Source: Gilliamella sp. ESL0405
Lineage (GTDB): Bacteria; Pseudomonadota; Gammaproteobacteria; Enterobacterales; Orbaceae
Assembly (NCBI RefSeq): GCF_019469205.1
Contig: NZ_CP048265.1
Location: forward strand, 806,001-870,000
DNA length: 64,000 nt
Direction of reading: 5' to 3'
Position numbers and translations under genes: made by a program. The notes under the pieces were generated by a model that was given only the letters and a program-made list of their open reading frames with translations, did not search any database and was not told the origin of the DNA. Below are positions 38,401 to 48,182 of this stretch, piece after piece; the stretch's first letter is position 1, and every line of letters begins with the position of its first letter.

Positions 38401-41400
38401 TGGCGAGCCACTAACTTATTCCACGCTACGGTTAGCCGTTGTAAATCAATATTTTCGCCAGCTAACTCTACCAAATAATGAGTGCCACAATTTAAAGGTA
38501 AGCCTGGTGATTGTCCCATCCAATAAGCACGTTGTACCTCAGTGAGTGGAAATGGTTGGTAGCGATTAGCTAAATCAGCTATCACTAGTTGCTGATGTTC
38601 AATTTGCTCATTAACAGTTAACGTAGCAGCAAATTCAGCAAGCTGTGGTTTGGCAAATAATTGTCGTAATGGTTGCTCAGTGGTTAAGCCTAATTGTTTT
38701 AGTTGGCTAATAACTTGGGTGGCTAATAAACTATCACCACCCAAAGCAAAGAAACTATCAGAGCGTCCTACTTGTTCAGTTTTTAATATTTTTTGCCATA
38801 TATCAGCCACCTGTTGTTCGATGTCTGTTTGTGGTGCTTCAAAAATAGTTTCGATATGGCTTATTTGGTTTGCTAGTTCTTCAATAATGGTTTTACGATC
38901 AACTTTACTATTGGCACTAGTTGGTAAAGTTTCATAAATTACCAAATGCATAGGCACCATATAATCAGGTAATAGTTGCTGTAACTGTTCTTTGATATGT
39001 TGCTCAGAGGTATCTAAGTTTTCTTGGAGTTGAATAGCTGCTACTAACTGAGCAGGCGAACCAACCGTTACCGCAATAGCTCTAGCAATTTCAGGTAGAC
39101 TAGCTAGAGCTGATTCAATCTCGCCTAATTCAATACGATGGCCTCGTACTTTCACTTGATGATCTAAACGACCTAAAAACTCCAACGTACCATCAGCCCA
39201 ATAGCGACCTCTATCACCCGTGCGATACCAACGTTGTCCATTTGCTTGTATAAAGCGTTCAGCAGTTAATTCAGGTGCAGCGCAATAACCTAGCGCAACG
39301 CCAGTCCCACCAATCCAAAGTTCACCTGCTACATAATCAGGGCAATCTCTACCTAAAGTATCTACCACTCGATAACACTGATTCGTTAACGGGTAACCAT
39401 AAGGGATAGAAGACCATTCTTTAGGTAAAGGAAGAGTTATCTCGAAGGCATTTGACCAGATACTACCCTCAGTAGCGCCACCCATAGCTACTAATTTAGG
39501 TAGACCACTACAACATTCCGCAAGCCGAGTTGGTAAATCTAATCCAATCCAATCGCCTGATAGAAGAACTGTTTTTAAAGGTAAGCTACGAGTATCATGG
39601 CTAGCTACTACCAATAACATATCCAGTAAAATAGGTACTGAGTTCCACACTGATACATTATGCTCATGGACTAACTGCAACCAACTAGCAGCATCTCGAC
39701 GTTCATCTTCGTTGATTAATACCAAGCGTCCACCAACACCTAATAAGCCAAAAATATCAAATACAGATAAATCAAAATCTAAAGCAGAAACAGCTAAGGC
39801 ACAGCTATCAGAGTTAATAGCATAACGCTGACAAATATCCACTATAGTATTTAAAGCTGCTTGGTGACTAATCTCTACCCCTTTAGGTTCACCTGTAGAG
39901 CCAGAAGTAAAAATAATATAAGCCAACGACTGACAATCAACCGCCACAGGCTTAGCTAATGGTTCTAAATCTAAAGCCAATATAGGTGATAAGAATTTTA
40001 AATTACCGTCCTCAAATAAAGGCTCATTACATAACACCAATTTAATATCAGCCGTATTAAAAATCTTTTGCTGTCTTGAAGCAGGTTGGGTAACTGACAC
40101 AGGTACATAAGCACCACCTGCAGCAAGCACGCCTAATACAGCCATAATTTGCATAGGGCCACGAGGTAAGGAAATGGCAACGGGTTCACCCTGTTGTAAA
40201 CCATAACTAAGCAATAAATTAGCTATTTGCAGAGCACGCATTGTTAGTTGTTGATAATTAAATTCCTGCTCATTAAAGATAAGAGCTACTTGTTGTGGGT
40301 TATGATTAGCATATTCAAAAATAGGCTCAATTAAGCTAGTAGTAGGTAGTGGTGCAGTAATAGAGTTAAGCCTAGTTCTTACTTGTTGCTGAGAAGTAGG
40401 TAGTTGAGCTACTAAAGGTTGTTGCCAATCGTGCTCTATTAACTGATTTAACAGTTGTATATAACTAGCAAACATTTCATCAAGTAAGCCAGTAGGGAAC
40501 AAGTCTTCTACTGCATCCCATGAAAGTTCGAGTTCACCATGAAACTCATATAGCTGATGGTCTAACCACACTTGTGGTGTTTCAGAAAGGCCACCGCTAA
40601 CAAAAGCGGGGAAGTTTTTATTAGCTGTTTCAAATAAACCTTCGCCTAATCCAAGGGTGCTGGTGAATACTACAGGTAATGCAGCAGCAGTTATTCCCAT
40701 TGTTTTAGAACGTTCTCTTTGTACCCAAATAGAAGAGATTTCTTTATGCTCTAAAGCATCGGCTATTTCATGCTGTAGGGCTTTGGCATGTTCAATAACA
40801 GACTGTTGGTTATTTGGATAGTAACCAACAGGAGCAAGGGTAGTAAAATCGCCAGCTATTTGGTTGATTTGTGGGTGAACACTAGCCCGATCAAACAATG
40901 TTAAATTAATAGCTAACGGTTGATTAGCTGACCATTGTGCTAAAACATTGGCATAGGTTGCCAATAAAATAACCGAGGGGGTTAGCTGATGTTGTCTAGC
41001 TTTTGTTTTTAGTAATGCCCATTGCCCACTAGCCAACCGATGACTACGTCGTTTGAAAATAACCTGCTTTAATTGTTCAGGTTGTTGTGCAGTGGGTAGC
41101 TGTGGTGCTAAGGGTAACGTCTTTAATTTTTCTAGCCAGAATGTTTTAGCTTTGGCTTGGCTAGCAGTATCTGTTGCTATTTGAGTAATATAATCTCTAA
41201 AGGAAACATCAAGTGCTGGTAGTGGTGTAGCACTATTTTCATAAAGTGCAGCAAGTTGTTGCAGAATAAGTTTAATACTAAAGCCATCTAGGGTTAGGTA
41301 GTTAAAAATAATACCTATCCGACAGCGGTTATTAGCATATTCAATAGCATATAAATGGTGCTGATAATCTTTGTCTGACTGATGTTGTTGCCAGTATTTA

Positions 41401-44400
41401 TATAAAACTTGTTGCGCTTCTTGTGGGGCGTGGGTTGCTAGTTTTATCGCTTGCAGTTGTATAGACTCAGCTTGGGGTAATATAGTTTGGTTACCTTCGC
41501 TATCTATAGTTACACGCATCATTTCATGGTATTGCACCAACTGATTCCATGTATGGTTAAATTTAGCGAGATCTACATTTTCCCCATCTAGCTCTACCAT
41601 ATAGTGAGTACCACAACTTAACAGTAAACCAGGCGATTGCCCCATCCAATAAGCACGTTGTACCTCAGTGAGTGGAAATGGTTGGTAGCGATTAGCTAAA
41701 TCAGCTGCCACCTGTTGCTGTTGTTCAATTTGCTCATTCACCGTTAACGTAGCAGCAAATTCTGCTAATTGGGGTTTGGCAAATAGTTGTCGTAAGGGTT
41801 GTTCAGTGGTTAAGCCTAATTGCTTTAACTGACTAATAACTTGCGTTGCTAATAAACTATCACCGCCTAAACCAAAGAAACTATCAAAGCGTCCTACTTG
41901 TGAAACTTTAAGCACCTTTTGCCATATCTTAGCCACTCGTTGTTCAGTATCTGTTTGTGGTGCTTCAAAAATGGTTTCACTATTTATTATTTGGGTGGTT
42001 AATTGTTCGATAATAGTTTTACGATCAACTTTACCATTAGCACTTAACGGTAAGTATTGATAAATAACTAAGCTACTAGGTACCATATAATCAGGTAGCA
42101 GTTGTTGTAATTGTTGTTTGATATAGTGTTCTGAAGTGGTTATATCCTCCTGTAGTTGAATAGCGGCTGTTAAATGAGCAGGCGAACCAACCGCTACTGT
42201 AATAGCTCTATCAATTTCAGGTAGACTAGCTAGAGCTGATTCAATCTCGCCTAATTCAATACGATGGCCTCTTACCTTAACTTGATGATCTAAGCGCCCT
42301 AAAAACTCCAATGTACCATCTGCCCAATAGCGACCGCTATCACCTGTGCGATACCAACGTTGTCCATTTGCTTGTATAAAGCGTTCAGCAGTTAATTCAG
42401 GTGCAGCGCAATAACCTAGCGCAACGCCAGTCCCACCAATCCAAAGTTCACCTGCTACATAATCAGGGCAATCTCTACCTAAAGTATCTACCACTCGATA
42501 ACACTGATTCGTTAACGGGTAACCATAAGGGATAGAAGACCATTCTTTAGGTAAAGGAAGAGTTATCTCGAAGGCATTTGACCAGATACTACCCTCAGTA
42601 GCGCCACCCATAGCTACTAATTTAGGTAGACCACTACAACATTCCGCAAGCCGAGTTGGTAAATCTAATCCAATCCAATCGCCTGATAGAAGAACTGTTT
42701 TTAAAGGTAAGCTACGAGTATCATGGCTAGCTACTACCAATAACATATCCAGTAAAATAGGTACTGAGTTCCACACTGATACATTATGCTCATGGACTAA
42801 CTGCAACCAACTAGCAGCATCTCGACGTTCATCTTCGTTGATTAATACCAAGCGTCCACCAACACCTAATAAGCCAAAAATATCAAATACAGATAAATCA
42901 AAATCTAAAGCAGAAACAGCTAAGGCACAGCTATCAGAGTTAATAGCATAACGCTGACAAATATCCACTATAGTATTTAAAGCTGCTTGGTGACTAATCT
43001 CTACCCCTTTAGGTTCACCTGTAGAGCCAGAAGTAAAAATAATATAAGCCAACGACTGACAATCAACCGCCACAGGCTTAGCTAATGGTTCTAAATCTAA
43101 AGCCAATATAGGTGATAAGAATTTTAAATTACCGTCCTCAAATAAAGGCTCATTACATAACACCAATTTAATATCAGCCGTATTAAAAATCTTTTGCTGT
43201 CTTGAAGCAGGTTGGGTAACTGACACAGGTACATAAGCACCACCTGCAGCAAGCACGCCTAATACAGCCATAATTTGCATAGGGCCACGAGGTAAGGAAA
43301 TGGCAACGGGTTCACCCTGTTGTAAACCATAACTAAGCAATAAATTAGCTATTTGCAGAGCACGCATTGTTAGTTGTTGATAATTAAATTCCTGCTCATT
43401 AAAGATAAGGGCTACTTGTTGCGGATTATTAGTAGCATATTCAAAAATAGGCTCAATTAAGCTCTTAGTAGGCAAGGGCGCAGTAACTGAGTTTAGCTGC
43501 TGCCTTATTAGTTGTTGTTTTGTAGGTATTTGTTCAAGAGGGTATTGTTGCCAGCTTTCTGTTTGTTCACTAAGTGAGATTAATAAATTAGTATAAGTAT
43601 TAAACATATCATCGATTAAACCCTCTGGGAATAATTCATCGACACTATCCCATGCCAGTAGTAAACCATCACTCATTTCATAAACTTGATGATCTAACCA
43701 AACTTGTGGAGTTTGTGAAATCATATAGTGCAAGCTACCTAAGGTTTGTTCGGTTGTTTTATCAAGTAAGGATGTACCAAGGTTACAAGCAAAAACTACA
43801 GGCGCGATAATGCCTTGTTGTTGGTTATAGCGTGCCATCTCTCTTTGCACTTCTACGGCTGAGTAGCTGGCATGGGCAACGTCTTTATGAAATTGCTTTT
43901 GCAGTTGGCTAACTTGCTCAGCAAAACTTTGCTTTTTAGAAAAGTCACATTCTAGTAATAACAGGTTAGTAAAGTCTGCAACTATATGTTCAATAGTTTG
44001 TTGTTCAGTATTGCGATCAAATAAAGGGATATTCAGTAAAAATTTAGGCTGATTACTCCAGCGTGCCAATACATAACCATAAGCACAAGCTAACGTCATA
44101 GCTGGGGTTACTTTGGCTTTTGCTGATTGTTGTTTTAGGTTTTGCCATTGTTGGTGACTTAGGGTAAAGGTGCGCCGCTTAAAGGTTGGTTTGGAGATTT
44201 GTTTATTAAGTACAGGCAGTTGTGGCCCAAGCGGTAACTCTGCTAGACGATTTTGCCAATAGCTTTTAGCGTTATTGTAGTCATCTTGTTTACGTGTGCT
44301 TTCAGTCGTTAAATAAGCAGCAAAGTTCCAGTCTTGTGGTGCCTGTAAAGGCGTATTTTGTTGATAAAGCTGAGCTAGATCTCTTAGTAAGATATTTAAA

Positions 44401-45119
44401 CTTTGTACATCAGCCACCAATAAATCAACATCAAAGTGTAGTCTGGATTTATTATCAGCTAATAGGGAAAGTTCAAGGCCAATTACTTGGCCTTGTTCAA
44501 TAGCTAGTTTGCGGTGAGAAAGCCGCTTCCGAATTCCGCTTAAGCTATATTCACGTTGCTCATCTGTTAATTGCCGAAGATCGTGAACTTGTAGAGGATC
44601 GTTATGATTTTCTACATTAATCAGTTGTTGACCATTGTCGGTAAAGCTCGCCCTTAACATAGGATGATGGGCAATTAACTGGTTAAAGGCTAAGTTAAGG
44701 CGTTCAGCATCATTAATAGTACCATCTATTTCTAAATAAGCATGGCAGGCTACACCGCCTAGCTCACGGTTATCTTCCCGACCAATCCAGTACGCATATT
44801 GCACATCCGTTAATGGAAAAGGCTCGTTATTCACTAATGGTACTAATAGGGAGGCAGTCGTAGTAGTTGCTGGTTGCTTATTAGCTTTAGTTAATAATAT
44901 TTGCCATTGGCTTAAAGTAGGTTGTTCTATTAATTCAGCAAAAGTAATTTTATAGCCTACTTTGCGCCATTGGCTAACAAGGCGCATGATATGTAACGAA
45001 TCTAAACCACTTTCAATAAGATTGTCAGTATCTGTAATAATAGTAGTTCCCTGTGGTAGCAAACCTTTTATTTGTTGGTAGATTCCCTCAGAACTAATAT
45101 CCATCGGTGATATTGACAT
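35430..45119 (-). CDS. NRPS 1: ArCP-Cy-A-PCP-Cy-A-PCP-Cy-A-PCP
   Basis: The 3229-residue synthetase opens with an aryl carrier domain (1-80; GLDSLH, Ser41) to receive salicylate. Three modules follow, each with a Cy-type condensation, adenylation and carrier domain (GGDSL at about residues 1088, 2128 and 3171). Cy1 has the complete motif D232-LLVA-D237-VQ-S240. Cy2 (about 1275) and Cy3 (about 2315) have N in place of the first D (NYLTLDGFS, NYMNLDGFS). All three A domains share pocket residues read as D-L-F-N-L-S-M-I-W-K, a cysteine code like that of pyochelin and yersiniabactin synthetases. The acidic tail DEDNLFEEGTL could be the docking motif for NRPS 2. No methyltransferase, epimerase or ketosynthase is seen. 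Parts of A1 and A2 are identical in DNA. Confidence 0.93.
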   Translation of the reverse strand: MSISPMDISSEGIYQQIKGLLPQGTTIITDTDNLIESGLDSLHIMRLVSQWRKVGYKITFAELIEQPTLSQWQILLTKANKQPATTTTASLLVPLVNNEPFPLTDVQYAYWIGREDNRELGGVACHAYLEIDGTINDAERLNLAFNQLIAHHPMLRASFTDNGQQLINVENHNDPLQVHDLRQLTDEQREYSLSGIRKRLSHRKLAIEQGQVIGLELSLLADNKSRLHFDVDLLVADVQSLNILLRDLAQLYQQNTPLQAPQDWNFAAYLTTESTRKQDDYNNAKSYWQNRLAELPLGPQLPVLNKQISKPTFKRRTFTLSHQQWQNLKQQSAKAKVTPAMTLACAYGYVLARWSNQPKFLLNIPLFDRNTEQQTIEHIVADFTNLLLLECDFSKKQSFAEQVSQLQKQFHKDVAHASYSAVEVQREMARYNQQQGIIAPVVFACNLGTSLLDKTTEQTLGSLHYMISQTPQVWLDHQVYEMSDGLLLAWDSVDELFPEGLIDDMFNTYTNLLISLSEQTESWQQYPLEQIPTKQQLIRQQLNSVTAPLPTKSLIEPIFEYATNNPQQVALIFNEQEFNYQQLTMRALQIANLLLSYGLQQGEPVAISLPRGPMQIMAVLGVLAAGGAYVPVSVTQPASRQQKIFNTADIKLVLCNEPLFEDGNLKFLSPILALDLEPLAKPVAVDCQSLAYIIFTSGSTGEPKGVEISHQAALNTIVDICQRYAINSDSCALAVSALDFDLSVFDIFGLLGVGGRLVLINEDERRDAASWLQLVHEHNVSVWNSVPILLDMLLVVASHDTRSLPLKTVLLSGDWIGLDLPTRLAECCSGLPKLVAMGGATEGSIWSNAFEITLPLPKEWSSIPYGYPLTNQCYRVVDTLGRDCPDYVAGELWIGGTGVALGYCAAPELTAERFIQANGQRWYRTGDSGRYWADGTLEFLGRLDHQVKVRGHRIELGEIESALASLPEIDRAITVAVGSPAHLTAAIQLQEDITTSEHYIKQQLQQLLPDYMVPSSLVIYQYLPLSANGKVDRKTIIEQLTTQIINSETIFEAPQTDTEQRVAKIWQKVLKVSQVGRFDSFFGLGGDSLLATQVISQLKQLGLTTEQPLRQLFAKPQLAEFAATLTVNEQIEQQQQVAADLANRYQPFPLTEVQRAYWMGQSPGLLLSCGTHYMVELDGENVDLAKFNHTWNQLVQYHEMMRVTIDSEGNQTILPQAESIQLQAIKLATHAPQEAQQVLYKYWQQHQSDKDYQHHLYAIEYANNRCRIGIIFNYLTLDGFSIKLILQQLAALYENSATPLPALDVSFRDYITQIATDTASQAKAKTFWLEKLKTLPLAPQLPTAQQPEQLKQVIFKRRSHRLASGQWALLKTKARQHQLTPSVILLATYANVLAQWSANQPLAINLTLFDRASVHPQINQIAGDFTTLAPVGYYPNNQQSVIEHAKALQHEIADALEHKEISSIWVQRERSKTMGITAAALPVVFTSTLGLGEGLFETANKNFPAFVSGGLSETPQVWLDHQLYEFHGELELSWDAVEDLFPTGLLDEMFASYIQLLNQLIEHDWQQPLVAQLPTSQQQVRTRLNSITAPLPTTSLIEPIFEYANHNPQQVALIFNEQEFNYQQLTMRALQIANLLLSYGLQQGEPVAISLPRGPMQIMAVLGVLAAGGAYVPVSVTQPASRQQKIFNTADIKLVLCNEPLFEDGNLKFLSPILALDLEPLAKPVAVDCQSLAYIIFTSGSTGEPKGVEISHQAALNTIVDICQRYAINSDSCALAVSALDFDLSVFDIFGLLGVGGRLVLINEDERRDAASWLQLVHEHNVSVWNSVPILLDMLLVVASHDTRSLPLKTVLLSGDWIGLDLPTRLAECCSGLPKLVAMGGATEGSIWSNAFEITLPLPKEWSSIPYGYPLTNQCYRVVDTLGRDCPDYVAGELWIGGTGVALGYCAAPELTAERFIQANGQRWYRTGDRGRYWADGTLEFLGRLDHQVKVRGHRIELGEIESALASLPEIARAIAVTVGSPAQLVAAIQLQENLDTSEQHIKEQLQQLLPDYMVPMHLVIYETLPTSANSKVDRKTIIEELANQISHIETIFEAPQTDIEQQVADIWQKILKTEQVGRSDSFFALGGDSLLATQVISQLKQLGLTTEQPLRQLFAKPQLAEFAATLTVNEQIEHQQLVIADLANRYQPFPLTEVQRAYWMGQSPGLPLNCGTHYLVELAGENIDLQRLTVAWNKLVARHDMLHATVTEQAEQHILPEWPLYTIPQSQHNDLAEIKSKVTEWWQQQQAKKHSLPFAMHAFNYAEQGCYLAIIFNYMNLDGFSIKLLLKELASFYQDLDIQLPKLTLSFRDYVTQVSHAPQAIQRAESYWRERMATLPAAPQLPVAIDPQQLKQAKFIRKSAKLSRQNLATLRNIAKNYGLTPSAIIMLAYAEVLSQWSGGQVITINMTLFDRQEVHPEIYQITGDFTSLLPIAYHPNVNKSLLEQVQSLQQELASALDHREISSIWVQRELARNKGINSASLPIVFTSTLGIADDLLADSEQQGFLQLAGGGLSETPQVWLDHQLYEHQGGLLISWDAVEELFPTGLLDAMFDSYMQLLNQLLEHDWQQPLIAQLPTTQQQIRKQVNSVTAPLPTTSLIAPIFEYAANNPQQVALIFNEQQFSYEELTMRALQIANLLLSYGLQQGEPVAISLPRGPMQIMAVLGVLAAGGAYVPISITQPPARQQKIFNTAGISLVLSNQPLFESDNFKFISPFLAMDLEPLAKPIAVATNSLAYIIFTSGSTGEPKGVEISHQAALNTIVDINQRYAIDDNSCALTVSALDFDLSVFDIFGLLGVGGRLVLISEDERRDAASWLQLVHEHQVSVWNSVPILLDMLLVVASHDSRCLPLKTVLLSGDWIGLDLPVHLAECCDGLPKLIAMGGATEGSIWSNAFEVTLPLPKEWSSIPYGYPLTNQCYRVVDALGRDCPDYVAGELWIGGAGVALGYCAAPTLTAERFIEADGQRWYRTGDRGRYWADGTLEFLGRVDHQVKVRGHRIELGEIESALASLPEIARAIAVTVGNPVHLAAAIQLQQDVTIAEQHIKEKLQQLLPDYMVPTNLVIYQTLPLSANGKVDRKTIIEELANHSTLTLVKEPPRDELEQQIANLWQEVLNCHTLSRDDDFFLNGGDSLTATQIVQLLHKRHITPELIPLRVLFSAPTIASLSDYIKQQWQTNTFDEDNLFEEGTL
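39220..40283 (-). repeat. 1064-bp repeat within NRPS 1, A2 copy
   Basis: This stretch of the A2 coding region appears identical base for base to 42346-43409 in A1 (offset 3126 bp). Differences appear at both edges. The corresponding part of A3 differs at many positions. Confidence 0.9.
42346..43409 (-). repeat. 1064-bp repeat within NRPS 1, A1 copy
   Basis: Partner of the repeat at 39220-40283. It covers the core of adenylation domain 1, including all the specificity pocket residues except the C-terminal lysine. Confidence 0.9.
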
Positions 45120-45121
45120 AA

Positions 45122-48109
45122 TTAACCCTCCGTCCCTGTCATTACTTGTTGCTCCTTGACTACTAAGTAGCGCGAGATACAGCTTAGTTTTTCTATGGTT
45201 TCTTCTAATTCACGCTCAGGTTGTGATTGGTCAATAATCCCTGCACCTGCCTGTAGCCAAACTTGCCCATTTTGATGATAAAGACTGCGCAGTACTAAGG
45301 CGGCATCTAAGCTACCATTACTATCTACAATCATTACACTGCCACTATAGGAGCCACGTTTAGTGGTTTCGTGTTGGCGGATTGCTGCAAGTGCTTCACG
45401 CTTCGGTATGCCGGAGGCGGTAACTGCGGGGAATAGTGATTTAAAAGCGTGCCAAGCGGTTAAGTTAGGTTTTAATTTACCCTTAACTCGAGAGGCTAAG
45501 TGTTGTACGGTGCCTCGTTTAGAGACAGTCATAAATTGGGGAACAGTCACTGTTTGTTGTTCACAAACAGGTTCTAATTCTTCAAAGGCTAGTTTTACTG
45601 AAACAGCGTGTTCAGCAATTTCTTTAGTATCGTTAATTAATTCGTTGTAAAGCCTATTCGATTGTTCAGGATCATCTTTTATTAAGGCTCTAGTGCCTGC
45701 TAATGGTTGGGTGGTCACTATGCCTTGGTGGTTAACTTCCACTACGGTTTCTGGGCTAAAGCCGATTAACTGTAGATCATTAAAATTAATAGCAAACGAG
45801 CGAGCAGGGGTATTGTGTTTACGTCCCAGTTGGTAGCTAGCTATTAAGTCAATATCTGCAGGAATAGGTACTTTTCTGGAAAGGATAATTTTTTGATATT
45901 GCCCTGTTTTGATCTCATTAACTGCTATAGCTACTTTTTCTTTATAAAGCGCTGCATCAGTTTGGCGAATAGTCGTTTCACTATCAGCAAAGGTATTTTT
46001 AGCATCACTAGCTGAGTGATTTTGTTTATCTATCTGCTCAAGGGTGGCAGTTAATTGGCTTAAGCCTTGCTCTGTTAAGCTTCTTAGTAGGGTTTGGCCT
46101 TGGGTGAATCTTGCTTCCTGCTCGGGAATAAATAGCTGTAATACTATTTCATCATTATTTGGTAGATAATCTGGGTCGTGAAAAATATGTGCTAATTCAA
46201 ATTTACTAGCACCATAGGCCCGCCAGTTTGCAATAGGTAATGTGGCAAGTGCATCATTAATATTGTCAATAATTTCTAGTTTGTTCCATTGCTGTTGTTG
46301 CCCATCATAGTGCAGAATAGTTTTATCGGGATAAACGATTAGTTGAGCGGCATTGCCTAGACCTACTGACCATTCGCCATTGTGTTCATAAACTGCATAT
46401 TGTTGATTTAGATTGGTATTAATAAGGGCGACAGCTATATCGAGGGGGGGGGTGGTTAAGTTAATAGTTTGTTCAAAATAATGTTGTGATTCATTAATTT
46501 TCATTTGTTGTTCACCAATAGTAGATAAGCGACGTTTATCAATTTTTCCTACAGAGGTCAGTGGCCAGCTAGTCAGGTGCTCTAATTGGTCAGGTAATTT
46601 ATAGAGAGCCATTCCCTGTTGTTTTAGAAAATCTCTAATATTTGTTAAAGTAATTTGTTTGTTATCAGTAATAATAAAGGCACAAGTGCGTTCACCTAAT
46701 CGCTCATCTTTCACAGCGACAACCGCGCAACTTTCTATTTGTGGATGATCTATTAATTTTTGTTCGATTTCGGCGGCGGCAATTTTTTCACCAGCACGAT
46801 TAATTTGTTCTTTAATGCGTCCTTCAACAACCACATTGCCTTCTGAGGTAAGTCTGACCAAATCCCCCATGCGATAATAATGATCTTTAGTAAAACTGGT
46901 TTTATTATGTTTAGCAGCACGATAGTAGCCATGAATGGTATAAGGCCCTTTGGTGATCATCTCACCAGTTGCCTCTGCTGCAACTGGCTGATCATGTTCA
47001 TCAACAATCAATATTTGATCATGGGGAGAAATAGGGCGACCTTGCGTGTTGAAAATAACTTCATCGCTATCATCTAAGCGGGTGCAACAAATAAGCCCTT
47101 CAGCCGTACCAAATACTTGTTGCAGTTGGCAGTTCATTGTCTGTTTGATTTGCTTAGCAATACTGGCTTCTAAACGTGAGCCACCTACTTGGATAAGTTG
47201 CAAACTGGATATATCTGTATCATCCCACTCGCGCGCATTAGCCCATAGTTGGGCGAGGGGAGGCACTACCGCGGTAATGGTTACTTTATGCTGTTCAATT
47301 AGGGTAAAGGCTTCATCAAAGCTAGTGGTTTTACTTAACACAATGCTACCGCCTTTTGACAGCACACCTAATAAACCAGGACATGATAAAGAAAAGTTGT
47401 GGGCAATAGGTAACACATTTAGGTAAACACTATGACTATCAATTTGGCATATATCCGCCATGGTTCTAGCGTTATAGCAGTAATCTGCATGGGTACGGGG
47501 AATAAGTTTTGGTGTACCTGTAGTACCACCTGATAATAATAGAATAGCGGGGTCTAAATAATAAGCTTCAGTAACTTCATAAGGTAGAGAACTATGATAG
47601 TTTGTTAGCGTTATTTCAGGGTCTTGCTCAGTATCTATATTGATAACTTGAATGGTAGGAAAACTGCTTGTTATATCGTCTACTAATGGTTGGTAATCAG
47701 TACCTAAAAATTTATTAGGAACAATATAAAGTTTTGGTTCAGCCAATTCGCAAAGCGCATGAATATCTTGTTGTCGTTGTGATGGCATAGCTAGAATAGG
47801 TACTGCACCTATGCGAATTAAGGCAAATAGGCTAGTAACAAAACCTATGCAATTAGGCAGTTGTAATAGCACACGATCTTTTGGTTTAACGCCTAGTTGA
47901 TAAAAACCAGCGGCTAATAGCTCAACCTGCTGTCCAAGTGCTTGATAGGTAAGCTGTCTGTTACCAGCTATAATGGCTATATTATCTGTATATTGTTTAC
48001 ACCAATTAGTTAACTCAGCACTAAGCGAAAGTTTATGCCAATAACCAAGTGATAAGTACTGCGTTTGCTGCTCTGCACTCCAAGTTGTTACTTCTAATAA
48101 TTGAGTCAT
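45122..48109 (-). CDS. Fused salicyl-AMP ligase and salicylate synthase
   Basis: The 995-residue protein joins two enzymes normally encoded apart. Residues 1 to about 540 are an aryl-acid AMP ligase (DhbE/YbtE/PchD type), with LSGGTTGTPKLIPRTH, AHNFSLSCPGLLG and FGTAEGLICCTRLDD. The N-F-C and later C pocket residues fit the salicylate rather than the 2,3-dihydroxybenzoate code. Residues about 560-990 are an MbtI/Irp9-type salicylate synthase: QKIILSRKVPIP, EPLAGTRAL-like QPLAGTRALIKDD, FPAVTASGIPKREAL and AGAGIIDQSQPERELEET. It would turn chorismate into salicylate, activate it and load the ArCP of NRPS 1, encoded 2 bp downstream. It is the first gene of the operon. Confidence 0.93.
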   Translation of the reverse strand: MTQLLEVTTWSAEQQTQYLSLGYWHKLSLSAELTNWCKQYTDNIAIIAGNRQLTYQALGQQVELLAAGFYQLGVKPKDRVLLQLPNCIGFVTSLFALIRIGAVPILAMPSQRQQDIHALCELAEPKLYIVPNKFLGTDYQPLVDDITSSFPTIQVINIDTEQDPEITLTNYHSSLPYEVTEAYYLDPAILLLSGGTTGTPKLIPRTHADYCYNARTMADICQIDSHSVYLNVLPIAHNFSLSCPGLLGVLSKGGSIVLSKTTSFDEAFTLIEQHKVTITAVVPPLAQLWANAREWDDTDISSLQLIQVGGSRLEASIAKQIKQTMNCQLQQVFGTAEGLICCTRLDDSDEVIFNTQGRPISPHDQILIVDEHDQPVAAEATGEMITKGPYTIHGYYRAAKHNKTSFTKDHYYRMGDLVRLTSEGNVVVEGRIKEQINRAGEKIAAAEIEQKLIDHPQIESCAVVAVKDERLGERTCAFIITDNKQITLTNIRDFLKQQGMALYKLPDQLEHLTSWPLTSVGKIDKRRLSTIGEQQMKINESQHYFEQTINLTTPPLDIAVALINTNLNQQYAVYEHNGEWSVGLGNAAQLIVYPDKTILHYDGQQQQWNKLEIIDNINDALATLPIANWRAYGASKFELAHIFHDPDYLPNNDEIVLQLFIPEQEARFTQGQTLLRSLTEQGLSQLTATLEQIDKQNHSASDAKNTFADSETTIRQTDAALYKEKVAIAVNEIKTGQYQKIILSRKVPIPADIDLIASYQLGRKHNTPARSFAINFNDLQLIGFSPETVVEVNHQGIVTTQPLAGTRALIKDDPEQSNRLYNELINDTKEIAEHAVSVKLAFEELEPVCEQQTVTVPQFMTVSKRGTVQHLASRVKGKLKPNLTAWHAFKSLFPAVTASGIPKREALAAIRQHETTKRGSYSGSVMIVDSNGSLDAALVLRSLYHQNGQVWLQAGAGIIDQSQPERELEETIEKLSCISRYLVVKEQQVMTGTEG

Positions 48110-48182
48110 AGGGGTAACCTTTATTTAATAAGCCGTTATTTATTTAACATTCCATTTGATTAGGCTAATTAGATATTTTATA

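Noticed and set aside
39220-43409. The long internal repeats considered as mobile elements or CRISPR-like repeats
   Set aside because: They are in-frame adenylation-domain coding sequence with no terminal repeats or transposase.
45122-48109. 2,3-dihydroxybenzoate (catechol) pathway
   Set aside because: The ligase pocket has the salicylate-type Cys residues and the synthase half is of MbtI/Irp9 type; no entA- or entB-like genes are present.
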